Source: an uncultured Vogesella sp.
Lineage (GTDB): Bacteria > Pseudomonadota > Gammaproteobacteria > Burkholderiales > Chromobacteriaceae
Length of the DNA: 9,401 nucleotides
NCBI GenBank assembly: GCA_946479405.1
Contig: CAMLGD010000127.1
Coordinates: 1-9,401, forward strand
Reading direction: 5' to 3'
The notes below the pieces were generated by a model. It made no database searches. It had not been told where the DNA came from and saw nothing but the letters and a program-made list of their open reading frames with translations. Shown piece by piece: positions 1 through 5,373 of the stretch. The position numbers were made by a program, and so were the translations under genes. Position 1 is the stretch's first letter. Every line of letters begins with the position of its first letter.

Positions 1-298
1 GCGCCAGCTCGGCGTAGTAGCGGATCAGCTGCACCGATTTGTCGATTTCGGCCAGACATTCGCGCAGCAGCTTGCCCACTTCCAGCGATACCAGTTCCGC
101 CAGCGCGTGGCGTTGCGCTGCCAGCGCGTCGGCCACCTGCAGCAGGCGCTCGGCACGGGCGGCGGTATCCAGCCGCGACCAGCGGTGCTGCGCCTGGCGC
201 AGGCTGGCGAAGATGGGAGGCAGGCAATCGGCATCGAGGGCGGGGCGGGTGAAGACCACCTCGCCGGAGGCGGGGTTACAGCTGGTGAAAGCGTTCAT
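1..298 (-). CDS. Aldehyde dehydrogenase, succinate-semialdehyde dehydrogenase type (N-terminal fragment)
   Basis: Reading leftward from the ATG at 298-296, the frame stays open for 99 codons to the window edge, so only the N-terminus is present. The protein opens MNAFTSCNPASGEVVF, the N-P-A-(S/T)-G-E entry typical of NAD(P)-dependent aldehyde dehydrogenases. It continues with the family pattern A-x-x-RW near residue 40, a helix rich in A-E-R-L-L, then L-E-V-G-K-L near residues 70-76, and EIDKSVQLIRYYAEL at the end. The short N-terminus and the E-x-x-K-S-x-x-x-x-x-YAE segment resemble NAD-dependent succinate-semialdehyde dehydrogenase (Sad/YneI type), which oxidises succinate semialdehyde to succinate. 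The catalytic Cys and Glu lie outside the window, so substrate is inferred; betaine-, succinylglutamate- or other semialdehyde dehydrogenases remain possible. No clear Shine-Dalgarno precedes the ATG. It is separated from the flavoprotein gene to the right by a terminator and probably has its own promoter. Confidence 0.8.
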   Translation of the reverse strand, partial: MNAFTSCNPASGEVVFTRPALDADCLPPIFASLRQAQHRWSRLDTAARAERLLQVADALAAQRHALAELVSLEVGKLLRECLAEIDKSVQLIRYYAELA

Positions 299-328
299 GG
301 CAGCGAGGCTAGCAGAGGTAGCAGAGCG

Positions 329-349
329 ATTACAGTCGGGTGACTGTAA
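329..349 (-). promoter_or_regulatory. Perfect inverted repeat overlapping a -10-like box upstream of the aldehyde dehydrogenase gene
   Basis: TTACAGTC at 330-337 and GACTGTAA at 342-349 are exact reverse complements separated by GGGT. The repeat is centred about 41 bases upstream of the aldehyde dehydrogenase ATG. On the minus strand TGTAAT (334-329), five of six matches to TATAAT, overlaps its left arm; I find no convincing -35 box at the right distance. The placement suits a repressor operator. It could also be an RNA hairpin. The binding factor is unknown. Confidence 0.5.
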
Positions 350-352
350 CAA

Positions 353-391
353 ATGCGGCCAACCCTGACCATGCATCAAGGTTGGCCGCAT
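353..391 (-). terminator. Hairpin terminator downstream of the nitronate monooxygenase-family gene
   Basis: ATGCGGCCAACC at 353-364 and GGTTGGCCGCAT at 380-391 form a perfect 12-bp stem, extended inward by TGA/TCA (366-368 with 376-378) past one mismatch. On the minus strand the stem is followed by TTGTTA, a modest U-rich tract, and it starts 16 bases after the stop codon at 407. This fits an intrinsic terminator with an imperfect tail. The arms are an inverted pair of the ATGCGGCCAAC word that recurs in the window. Confidence 0.7.
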
Positions 392-406
392 CGGCGGGCA
401 GACGGC

Positions 407-1585
407 TCAGGCGCCGCGCAGATCCAGCGGTTTTTCGCCGCTGAGATAATAGTGGATGGTTTCCTGCACGCTCTTGATGGCGTCGCCGAACGGCAACGGC
501 TCGCTGCCGCGGAAGAACAGGCCCTTGCTGACTTCGCCGCGGAAGGCGGCGGCCAGCTTGAGATCGATGCAGAACTGGCCGACCTTGGCCAGGCCATCGC
601 GCAGACCGCATACCGACAGGCAGTTCAGCGCCTGAGTGCAACGCGCCGGGTCGGCCTTGGCGTTGGCCTGCAGCTTGTCTTCGCGCTTGAGGTAGCTCTT
701 CAGGAACGGGGTGAGGATGCCGCGCGCCGGCAGGCCGGCCACCGACATGAATTCCACGATGTCTTCCTGCCGGGCGCCGGCCAGGGTGCGCTTGAAGTCG
801 ATGTGGGCATCGCCTTCCTCGGTTACCGCGAAGGCAGTGCCGATCTGCACGCCGCTGGCGCCGTACTGGTCGAGATAGGTTTGCACCTTTTCATGGCTGT
901 TCACGCCGCCGGCCACGATCAGCGGGATGCGCTCGCGCGCCAGCCCCAGGCCGTGGAACAGCTCGAAGGTTTCCTCCAGCACACGCTTGAAATCGAATTT
1001 GCCGTCCGCCACCCCGGCGATACTGGCTGCGCCCAGGTGGCCGCCGGCATGGTTGGGGTGCTCGATGACGATGGCGTCGGGCAGGCGGCCCTTTTTCATC
1101 CAGCGCTTGAGCACGATGCCGATGCCGCGCGCTTCCGACAGGATCGGGATCAGCGCCACCTCCGGGTGGTTGGCGGTCATCTCCGGCAAGTCCAGCGGCA
1201 GTCCGGCGCCCATCACTACCGCGTGCGCACCGGATTCGCAGGCCTGGCGCACCAGTGCGGCGTGGTCGTCGACTGCCTTCATCACGTTCACTGCCACCAG
1301 GCCGTTACCGTCGGCGGCGGCCAGTGCGGCACGCACTTCGCGGTCCAGCGCGATGCGGTTCAGGCGGTTGATACCGTCCTGGCCCTGCAGGTTGGCCGCA
1401 TCGGCCAGCAGGTCATCGTGCAGGTGGCGCAGGTCGACGCTGGCAATGGTGCCGACGCCACCCTGCTGCGCCACGGCGCCGGCCAGGCGCTTGGCGGAAA
1501 TGCCGACGCCCATGCCGCCCTGCACGATGGGCAACAACTGGCGGCCACGGATGACCAGCGGGGAAAACGAGTGGGAAATCGACAT
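407..1585 (-). CDS. Nitronate monooxygenase-family FMN oxidoreductase
   Basis: A 392-residue flavoprotein with a TIM-barrel pattern, of the nitronate monooxygenase / 2-nitropropane dioxygenase superfamily (COG2070). Known members oxidise alkyl nitronates with O2 or act as NADH:quinone or enoyl reductases using FMN. Visible motifs are PIVQGGMGVGIS (residues 19-30), the N-terminal phosphate-binding entry; HPNHAGGH (176-183), whose last His matches the catalytic His of the AGGH motif; and IVAGGV (223-228) with GVQIGTAF (245-252), the FMN-phosphate loops. The C-terminal third is longer than in the roughly 330-residue classical enzymes and has four cysteines, C316, C322, C326 and C339. The ATG at 1585 is chosen because the protein begins right before the conserved barrel start. 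The same frame stays open to 2281, but that stretch overlaps the luxR gene in another frame and is not coding-like. A weak TGGAA lies 5 bases upstream. It sits downstream of luxR on the same strand. The exact substrate is unknown. Confidence 0.88.
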   Translation of the reverse strand: MSISHSFSPLVIRGRQLLPIVQGGMGVGISAKRLAGAVAQQGGVGTIASVDLRHLHDDLLADAANLQGQDGINRLNRIALDREVRAALAAADGNGLVAVNVMKAVDDHAALVRQACESGAHAVVMGAGLPLDLPEMTANHPEVALIPILSEARGIGIVLKRWMKKGRLPDAIVIEHPNHAGGHLGAASIAGVADGKFDFKRVLEETFELFHGLGLARERIPLIVAGGVNSHEKVQTYLDQYGASGVQIGTAFAVTEEGDAHIDFKRTLAGARQEDIVEFMSVAGLPARGILTPFLKSYLKREDKLQANAKADPARCTQALNCLSVCGLRDGLAKVGQFCIDLKLAAAFRGEVSKGLFFRGSEPLPFGDAIKSVQETIHYYLSGEKPLDLRGA

Positions 1586-1592
1586 GCCGGTT

Positions 1593-1615
1593 CCAGCGTA
1601 AAAAACAAAGGCTGG
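1593..1615 (-). promoter_or_regulatory. Small stem next to the ribosome binding site of the flavoprotein gene
   Basis: CCAGC at 1593-1597 and GCTGG at 1611-1615 can pair around a 13-base A/T-rich loop. In the minus-strand transcript the 3' arm overlaps the weak Shine-Dalgarno TGGAA that precedes the ATG at 1585. Pairing could limit access to the start. Five base pairs is a short stem, so this is only a possibility. Confidence 0.2.
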
Positions 1616-1633
1616 ATTGTCGGCAGGGATGGC

Positions 1634-1666
1634 GCCCCCGGCGTTGACCAGAGTCAAGCCGGGGGC
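1634..1666 (-). other. Strong intercistronic hairpin between luxR and the flavoprotein gene
   Basis: GCCCCCGGC at 1634-1642 pairs exactly with GCCGGGGGC at 1658-1666. Past a bulged G (1643), TTGAC at 1644-1648 pairs with GTCAA at 1653-1657, leaving a 4-base loop. The stem of 14 pairs lies 20 bases past the luxR stop codon. No T-tract follows directly on the minus strand; a T-rich stretch appears only about 25 bases later. It is therefore probably a partial terminator, pause site or transcript-stabilising structure, and it could lower expression of the flavoprotein relative to luxR. Confidence 0.6.
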
Positions 1667-1680
1667 AGCTGGGGGCAGCT
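1661..1680. repeat. Two tandem copies of a 10-base unit
   Basis: GGGGGCAGCT occurs twice back to back (1661-1670, 1671-1680), followed by a decayed GGGCCGCT just before the luxR stop codon. The first copy overlaps the right arm of the 1634-1666 hairpin, so the second copy offers an alternative pairing partner for the left arm. Probably a replication-slippage duplication. Confidence 0.75.
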
Positions 1681-1686
1681 GGGCCG

Positions 1687-2358
1687 CTACGCGGCAAGGC
1701 CTTTTTGCAGGCCCAGCACGATGGCATGGATGCGGTTGTTGGCGTCCAGCTTGCGGATGATGTTGGCCGCATGGAACTTCACCGTGCGCTCGCTGATGTC
1801 GAGGATGGTGGCGATTTCCCAGTTGGTCTTGCCGTGCATCATCCAGTAGAAGATGTCGCGTTCGCGGTGCGACAGCGGGTTGTTGTCGTTGCCGGCCGGG
1901 GTGATGCGCTGCAGGGTGCGATGCAGGTGCGGCAGCAGGCTGCCCAGCATGCGCAGCTCGGCCGCCGGCAAGGTCTGGTCTACTTGCAGCAGGCTCAGGT
2001 GGCCGTCGCAGTGCAGGGCCAGGCAGGCCACCGGCGCGCCAGGCTCGGCAGCAAAAAACTGCACCTCGTGCCCCAGTCCCAGGCCGCTGCAGGCCGGGGT
2101 GCCGCCCAGTGGCAACGCCACCACGCCGGCACAGAAGCGGCGCGGACTGCCAAGCCAGCCCTGGCTGGCGACCGGGCCATGATGAATTTGCAGGGTGCTG
2201 GCACCGCTTTCCTCGGCCAGCGCGTCCAGGTAGCGCTGCAGTTCCTGCTCGCAGCCCAGCTGCGGCAGTTGCTGGATCCATTGCAGCAGGGTGGATAACT
2301 GGGTGTGTGTCAGGCCGCTGGAGACTGTGCCACAGGCAAAGGGGATCCCTTTTGTCAC
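1687..2358 (-). CDS. LuxR-family transcriptional regulator, orphan (solo) type
   Basis: A 223-residue protein with a C-terminal LuxR/GerE helix-turn-helix at about residues 160-223. It contains PLSHRERDI, then GKTNWEIATILDIS and ERTVKFHAANIIRKLDANNR, a near-perfect match to the DNA-binding domain of acyl-homoserine-lactone regulators. The N-terminal 159 residues are short, and I do not find the W-x3-Y...D...W pattern that contacts the lactone in TraR/LuxR, so the ligand, if any, is probably not a standard AHL. The start is taken as the GTG at 2358 because AGAGGAG lies six bases upstream. The frame extends to a TTG at 2421 without such a site. It is transcribed toward the nitronate monooxygenase-family gene 101 bases downstream and may control it; this is inference from position. 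It is divergent from the lysR-type gene across 393 bases. Confidence 0.88.
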   Translation of the reverse strand: MTKGIPFACGTVSSGLTHTQLSTLLQWIQQLPQLGCEQELQRYLDALAEESGASTLQIHHGPVASQGWLGSPRRFCAGVVALPLGGTPACSGLGLGHEVQFFAAEPGAPVACLALHCDGHLSLLQVDQTLPAAELRMLGSLLPHLHRTLQRITPAGNDNNPLSHRERDIFYWMMHGKTNWEIATILDISERTVKFHAANIIRKLDANNRIHAIVLGLQKGLAA

Positions 2359-2371
2359 CGTGTTCTCCTCT
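2359..2371 (-). promoter_or_regulatory. Shine-Dalgarno that decides the GTG start of luxR
   Basis: On the minus strand AGAGGAG (2371-2365) is followed by six bases and then GTG at 2358-2356. It is the best ribosome binding site in this region and fixes a GTG start rather than the upstream TTG. Confidence 0.8.
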
Positions 2372-2435
2372 GTATGGTTGTTGTGAGCGGCTATCTTAGC
2401 GAAGCGTGCAGGGGGGCCCAACCGGATTTCGTCTT

Positions 2436-2456
2436 GCCATGATTTATACTCATGGC
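2436..2456. promoter_or_regulatory. Candidate operator: 7-base inverted repeat with 7-base spacer
   Basis: GCCATGA at 2436-2442 and TCATGGC at 2450-2456 are perfect reverse complements around TTTATAC. On the minus strand the spacer contains TATAAA (2448-2443), a -10-like box for luxR, about 85 bases upstream of its GTG, though no matching -35 is visible. The size and symmetry resemble a dimeric regulator site, and luxR autoregulation is a natural guess. The sequence is not a recognisable lux box. Confidence 0.45.
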
Positions 2457-2597
2457 TGCCATCGCCTGCGCTGCGGGCTCAACGCAAAATGAGGCTGGCA
2501 GCGGCGCTGTGTTGTTGCAAATCGGCATCACTTTGCAAACTGGCCGGAAGGCCGGGTGCCGGGCGTGCTAAGCCTTTGTGCTATTTAGGCCGTTTGC

Positions 2598-2619
2598 ATT
2601 TATCAATCAGTCCATAAAT
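2598..2619. promoter_or_regulatory. AT-rich inverted repeat, possible LysR-type regulator site
   Basis: ATTTAT at 2598-2603 and ATAAAT at 2614-2619 are reverse complements with a 10-base spacer, 133 bases upstream of the lysR-type start. LysR-family proteins often bind dyads with AT-rich ends upstream of their own gene, typically with T-N11-A; here the inner spacing is T-N10-A. In AT-rich DNA a 6-base dyad can occur by chance. Confidence 0.25.
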
Positions 2620-2751
2620 ATCTTTAAGCAAAAACTTTTTTCACTTATATTTGACAAAGAATCTGTAAGCCGCCTGCGGTTTTGCATCTGATGTGTTTTC
2701 AAATGACCTGAACAGCCCGTACCGCAGTCGGGTCTTTCGCGAGATCAACCC

Positions 2752-3720
2752 ATGGATACTTTAAAAGCACTGATGGTCTTCATGACCACTGCCGAGAACG
2801 GCAGCTTTTCCGATGCTGCCCGCAAACTGGGGGTCTCGCCCGCTGCCGTCAGCCAGAGCATTGCCCGCCTGGAGCAGGAACTGGAAGTGCGGCTGTTCAA
2901 CCGCACCACCCGCCAGCTGACGCTGACCGAGGACGGCCGCCGCTTCTATGCGCAGTGCCGCGGCCCGGTGAACAATCTCGATTCCGCCATCCAGCAGTTG
3001 AAGGCCAGCCGCGACGAACCGGCCGGCCACCTGCGCATCAGCCTGCCCAATGCCTTTGGCCGCCGTTTCATCCTGCCGCTGATGGAAGAGTTCTGCGCGC
3101 TATACCCGAAGATCCGCGTGTTTTTCGGTATGGACGATCACTTTAGCGACCTGATCGAAGACGGCTACGACGTCGGCGTGCGGGTGGGGATGATGCCGGA
3201 CAGCCGCATGGTGGCGCGCCACCTGGCGCACATTCCGCAATACGTGGTGGCGGCGCCGCGCTACTGGGAAGAGCACGGCAAGCCGCGCAACCCGGAAGAA
3301 CTGTCGGCGCATGACTGCATCAACTTCCAGTTCCCCACCTCCGGCCGCCTGTACAAGTGGGAGTTCGAGCGCAGCGGCGAGCGCATTCCGCTGGAGGTAT
3401 CCGGCACCTATACCGTCAACGACGTGGATGCCGTGCTGGAGTTGGCGCGCCTGGGGCTGGGTGTGGCGCAGCTGCCAGGGCACGAGGTGCTGAACGACGT
3501 GCGCGCCGGCCGGCTGGAAGCGGTGCTGACCGATTTCGTGTCGATGGAGCGCTCGATCTACATCTGCTTCCCGCATCGCGACCACATCGCGCCGCGCACG
3601 CGGGTGTTTGTCGATTTCGTGGTGGAAAAGCTGGTGGACCACCCGGACATCGTCGCCGACCTGCCGGGTATCGACCTGTCCGCCAAGCGCGCGGCGCTCA
3701 GCGAACACCACAGCGGGTAA
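2752..3720 (+). CDS. LysR-family transcriptional regulator
   Basis: A 322-residue LysR-type regulator. The winged helix-turn-helix is at residues 1-60: MDTLKALMVFMTTAENGSFS, then AARKLGVSPAAVSQSIARLE and LFNRTTRQLTLTEDGRRFY. It is followed by a linker helix and a periplasmic-binding-protein-like effector domain from about residue 92 (HLRISLPNAFGRRFILPLM). The LFNRTTR...TLTE form and the effector-domain segments GYDVGVRVG, SGRLYKWEF and LGLGVAQLPGH place it in the large CrgA/DhcR-like group, whose ligands vary widely. The tail after residue 300 is longer than usual for that group. The start at 2752 matches the family N-terminus and is preceded by only a weak GAGA. It is divergent from luxR and ends in its own terminator before puuB, so targets could lie on either side. 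The effector is not deducible from sequence. Confidence 0.93.
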   Translation: MDTLKALMVFMTTAENGSFSDAARKLGVSPAAVSQSIARLEQELEVRLFNRTTRQLTLTEDGRRFYAQCRGPVNNLDSAIQQLKASRDEPAGHLRISLPNAFGRRFILPLMEEFCALYPKIRVFFGMDDHFSDLIEDGYDVGVRVGMMPDSRMVARHLAHIPQYVVAAPRYWEEHGKPRNPEELSAHDCINFQFPTSGRLYKWEFERSGERIPLEVSGTYTVNDVDAVLELARLGLGVAQLPGHEVLNDVRAGRLEAVLTDFVSMERSIYICFPHRDHIAPRTRVFVDFVVEKLVDHPDIVADLPGIDLSAKRAALSEHHSG

Positions 3721-3739
3721 GTTGAATCCAACAGTCCAC

Positions 3740-3762
3740 GCCCGGTTCGCCGGGCTTTTTTT
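3740..3762 (+). terminator. Intrinsic terminator after the lysR-type gene
   Basis: GCCCGG (3740-3745), loop TTCG and CCGGGC (3750-3755) are followed at once by seven Ts (3756-3762). The stable UUCG tetraloop, perfect stem and U-tract 20 bases past the stop codon make it a textbook rho-independent terminator. Confidence 0.95.
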
Positions 3763-3791
3763 ACGTCTGCTATGTTTAACATATTAGACGT
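3763..3791. promoter_or_regulatory. Candidate puuB operator: 29-base imperfect palindrome
   Basis: The centre is T3777. Inner arms TATGTT (3771-3776) and AACATA (3778-3783) are exact reverse complements; after two mismatched positions the outer arms ACGTCT (3763-3768) and AGACGT (3786-3791) are again exact. Twelve of fourteen positions per arm match. The right outer arm covers the predicted -35 box of puuB, so a bound protein would exclude RNA polymerase. The sequence does not resemble the E. coli PuuR site as I recall it, so the regulator is unknown. Confidence 0.6.
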
Positions 3792-3813
3792 GTGTTATCG
3801 TTTGACGCATAAT
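3785..3813 (+). promoter_or_regulatory. Predicted sigma70-type promoter of puuB
   Basis: TAGACG at 3785-3790 (four of six to TTGACA), a 17-base spacer, and CATAAT at 3808-3813 (five of six to TATAAT). Transcription would begin near 3820, giving a leader of about 50 bases before the puuB ATG. The -35 box lies within the 29-base palindrome. Confidence 0.6.
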
Positions 3814-3872
3814 GCAGTCACAAATGCGTGATGCTGCGCTGCAATGTTTAAGAAATAACACGAGGAGCTGTC

Positions 3873-5159
3873 ATGAGCCAGACTGTCGAACACACCGGGT
3901 CCTACTACGCCTATTCGGCCAATCCGTCGCCGGAACGTCCGGCGCTGCGTGGCAGCCTGCGTGCCGATGTCTGCATCATCGGCGCCGGCTACACCGGTAT
4001 TTCCACCGCGCTGCATCTGGCCGAAGCCGGCTTCAAGGTGGTGGTGCTGGAAGCCGCCCGCGTCGGCTGGGGCGCCTCCGGCCGCAACGGCGGCCAGATC
4101 GTCAACAGCTACAGCCGCGACATCGACGTGATCGAAGCGCGTCACGGCGCCGACACCGCGCGCAAGCTGGGCGCCATGGCGTTCGAAGGCGGCAAGATCA
4201 TCCGCGAACGCATCGAAAAATACGGCATCCAGTGCGATCTGAAGAACGGCAACGTGTTTGCTGCCTTCACCCAGAAGCAGCTGGACGAGTTGGCCGCCAA
4301 GAAAGCGCTGTGGGAACGCTACGGCCACACCGGGCTGGCACTGGTGGACAAGGCCGGCATGAAGGACATCGTCTCCAGCGACCAGTACGTCGGCGCGCTG
4401 CTGGACAACTGGGGCGGCCACATCCACCCGCTGAACCTGGTGCTGGGCGAAGCCGCCGCGTTTGAAGCGCTGGGTGGGCAGATTTTTGAACAGTCCGCCG
4501 TGGTGAGCGTGGCGAAGGGTACGCCAGCCACGGTGAAGACCGCGCACGGCGAAGTGGTGGCCGATACCGTAGTGGTGGCCGGCAATGCCTACCTGGGCGA
4601 TCTGATTCCGCAACTGGCGGAAAAAACCCTGCCGTGCGGCACCCAGGTGATCACCACCGAGCGGCTGGACCCCAAGCTGGCCAAGAGCCTGCTGCCGGGC
4701 GACAACTGCGTGGAAGACTGCAACTTCCTGCTGGATTACTACCGCCTCACCGGCGACAACCGCCTGCTGTACGGTGGTGGTACCGTGTACGGCGCGCGTG
4801 ACCCGGGCGAGGTCGAGCGCCTGGTGCGGCCGAAGATGCTGAAAACCTTCCCGCAGCTGGAAAACGTCAAGATCGAGTTCGGCTGGACCGGCAACTTCTC
4901 GCTGACGCTGTCGCGCCTGCCGCAGGTTGGCCGCGTCGACAGCAACATCTACTACTCGCAGGGCTGCAGCGGCCACGGTGTCACCTACACCCACCTGGCC
5001 GGCCGCATCATCTCCGAGGCTATCCGCGGCCAGCGCGAGCGCTTCGATGCCTTTGCCAGCCTGCCGCACTACCCGTTCCCGGGTGGTCGCCTGTTCCGCG
5101 TGCCGATGTTGACCATGGGTGCGTGGTGGTACGAAATGCGCGACCGTCTGGGCGTGTAA
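3873..5159 (+). CDS. puuB: Gamma-glutamylputrescine oxidase (FAD-dependent)
   Basis: A 428-residue FAD-dependent amine oxidase of the DAO family. From memory it matches E. coli PuuB almost end to end, including SYYA near the N-terminus, SGRNGGQIVNSYSRDIDVIE, FEGG-x-IIRERI, GGHIHPLNL, GNAYLGD, PCGTQVITTERL, NRLLYGGG and FDAFASLPHYPFPGGR. The dinucleotide-binding GAGYTG is at residues 37-42, with the ribose-binding acidic residue E60. PuuB oxidises gamma-glutamylputrescine to gamma-glutamyl-gamma-aminobutyraldehyde, releasing ammonia and H2O2, the second step of the glutamylated putrescine route to GABA. Length is normal (about 426 in E. coli). GAGGAG at 3862-3867 lies five bases before the ATG. 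It is monocistronic here, between terminators, without puuA, puuC or puuD alongside. A Pseudomonas-type PauB acting on related polyamine conjugates is the main alternative label. Confidence 0.93.
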   Translation: MSQTVEHTGSYYAYSANPSPERPALRGSLRADVCIIGAGYTGISTALHLAEAGFKVVVLEAARVGWGASGRNGGQIVNSYSRDIDVIEARHGADTARKLGAMAFEGGKIIRERIEKYGIQCDLKNGNVFAAFTQKQLDELAAKKALWERYGHTGLALVDKAGMKDIVSSDQYVGALLDNWGGHIHPLNLVLGEAAAFEALGGQIFEQSAVVSVAKGTPATVKTAHGEVVADTVVVAGNAYLGDLIPQLAEKTLPCGTQVITTERLDPKLAKSLLPGDNCVEDCNFLLDYYRLTGDNRLLYGGGTVYGARDPGEVERLVRPKMLKTFPQLENVKIEFGWTGNFSLTLSRLPQVGRVDSNIYYSQGCSGHGVTYTHLAGRIISEAIRGQRERFDAFASLPHYPFPGGRLFRVPMLTMGAWWYEMRDRLGV

Positions 5160-5168
5160 AGCATTGCT

Positions 5169-5189
5169 GCACCGGCTGTCGGCCGGTGC
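5169..5189 (+). other. First hairpin downstream of puuB
   Basis: GCACCGGC (5169-5176) pairs perfectly with GCCGGTGC (5182-5189) across the loop TGTCG, nine bases past the puuB stop codon. No T-tract follows, so it is more likely a 3'-end stabiliser or pause structure than a terminator. Confidence 0.65.
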
Positions 5190-5205
5190 GCTCCCCCAAG
5201 CAAAA

Positions 5206-5229
5206 CGGCAGCACCGGGGGGCGCTGCCG
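5206..5229 (+). other. Second hairpin downstream of puuB
   Basis: CGGCAGC (5206-5212) pairs with GCTGCCG (5223-5229) around a 10-base G-rich loop. There is no T-tract. The loop Gs could alternatively pair with the C-run at 5193-5197, so two mutually exclusive folds are possible. Confidence 0.5.
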
Positions 5230-5261
5230 ATTTGTGAGTTTGACCTGCTATTGTCCATTGG

Positions 5262-5295
5262 GGCCGGTTCATTGCGAACCGGCCGCTTTTTTTTT
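5262..5295 (+). terminator. Intrinsic terminator of the puuB transcript
   Basis: GGCCGGTTC (5262-5270) pairs perfectly with GAACCGGCC (5276-5284) over a 5-base loop, followed by GC and nine Ts (5287-5295). It is the third of three consecutive hairpins and the only one with a proper U-tract. Confidence 0.93.
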
Positions 5296-5345
5296 GCTAC
5301 CGTCGCCGCTTAAAAATGACATCGACAAATGCTAATGTCCTTGTT

Positions 5346-5366
5346 GGCCCGGTTGCGGGCCGTTTT
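5346..5366 (+). promoter_or_regulatory. Terminator-like hairpin in the leader of the small membrane protein gene
   Basis: GGCCCG (5346-5351) pairs with CGGGCC (5356-5361) over GTTG, followed by GTTTTC. It lies 43 bases before the ATG at 5409. It may be a back-up terminator for readthrough from puuB, or an attenuator if the promoter of the small gene lies upstream. The T-run is only four bases. Confidence 0.4.
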
Positions 5367-5373
5367 CAATACA

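Larger units (their letters stand above)
2372..2751. other. Divergent luxR / lysR intergenic region
   Basis: No convincing gene lies here. The part near luxR is GC-rich; roughly 2580-2700 is markedly AT-rich with A and T runs (2630-2641). Visible elements: a 21-base inverted repeat at 2436-2456, a short palindrome CAGCG-G-CGCTG at 2499-2509, two TTGCAAA words (2515-2521 and 2533-2539) plus related TTTGCAT at 2593-2599 and 2681-2687, a 22-base inverted repeat at 2598-2619, and a perfect -35-like TTGACA at 2651-2656 lacking a good -10 at 16-18 bases. The Shine-Dalgarno of the LysR gene is weak (GAGA at 2741-2744). Promoters for both regulators must lie here, but I cannot fix them. Confidence 0.6.

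Noticed and set aside
353..1849. A 498-codon plus-strand frame over the nitronate monooxygenase-family gene
   Set aside because: It is antisense to a well-supported flavoprotein, continues into the luxR gene, and has no recognisable domain.
1586..2281. N-terminal extension of the flavoprotein frame up to 2281
   Set aside because: It overlaps the luxR coding region in another frame and encodes low-complexity residues; the conserved barrel starts right after the ATG at 1585.
2453..2572. A 39-codon plus-strand frame beginning MAAIACAAG in the luxR / lysR gap
   Set aside because: No Shine-Dalgarno precedes it, its composition is ordinary, and nothing suggests coding.
3795..5258. A 487-codon minus-strand frame over puuB
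   Set aside because: Antisense shadow of PuuB, which matches a known family along its whole length.
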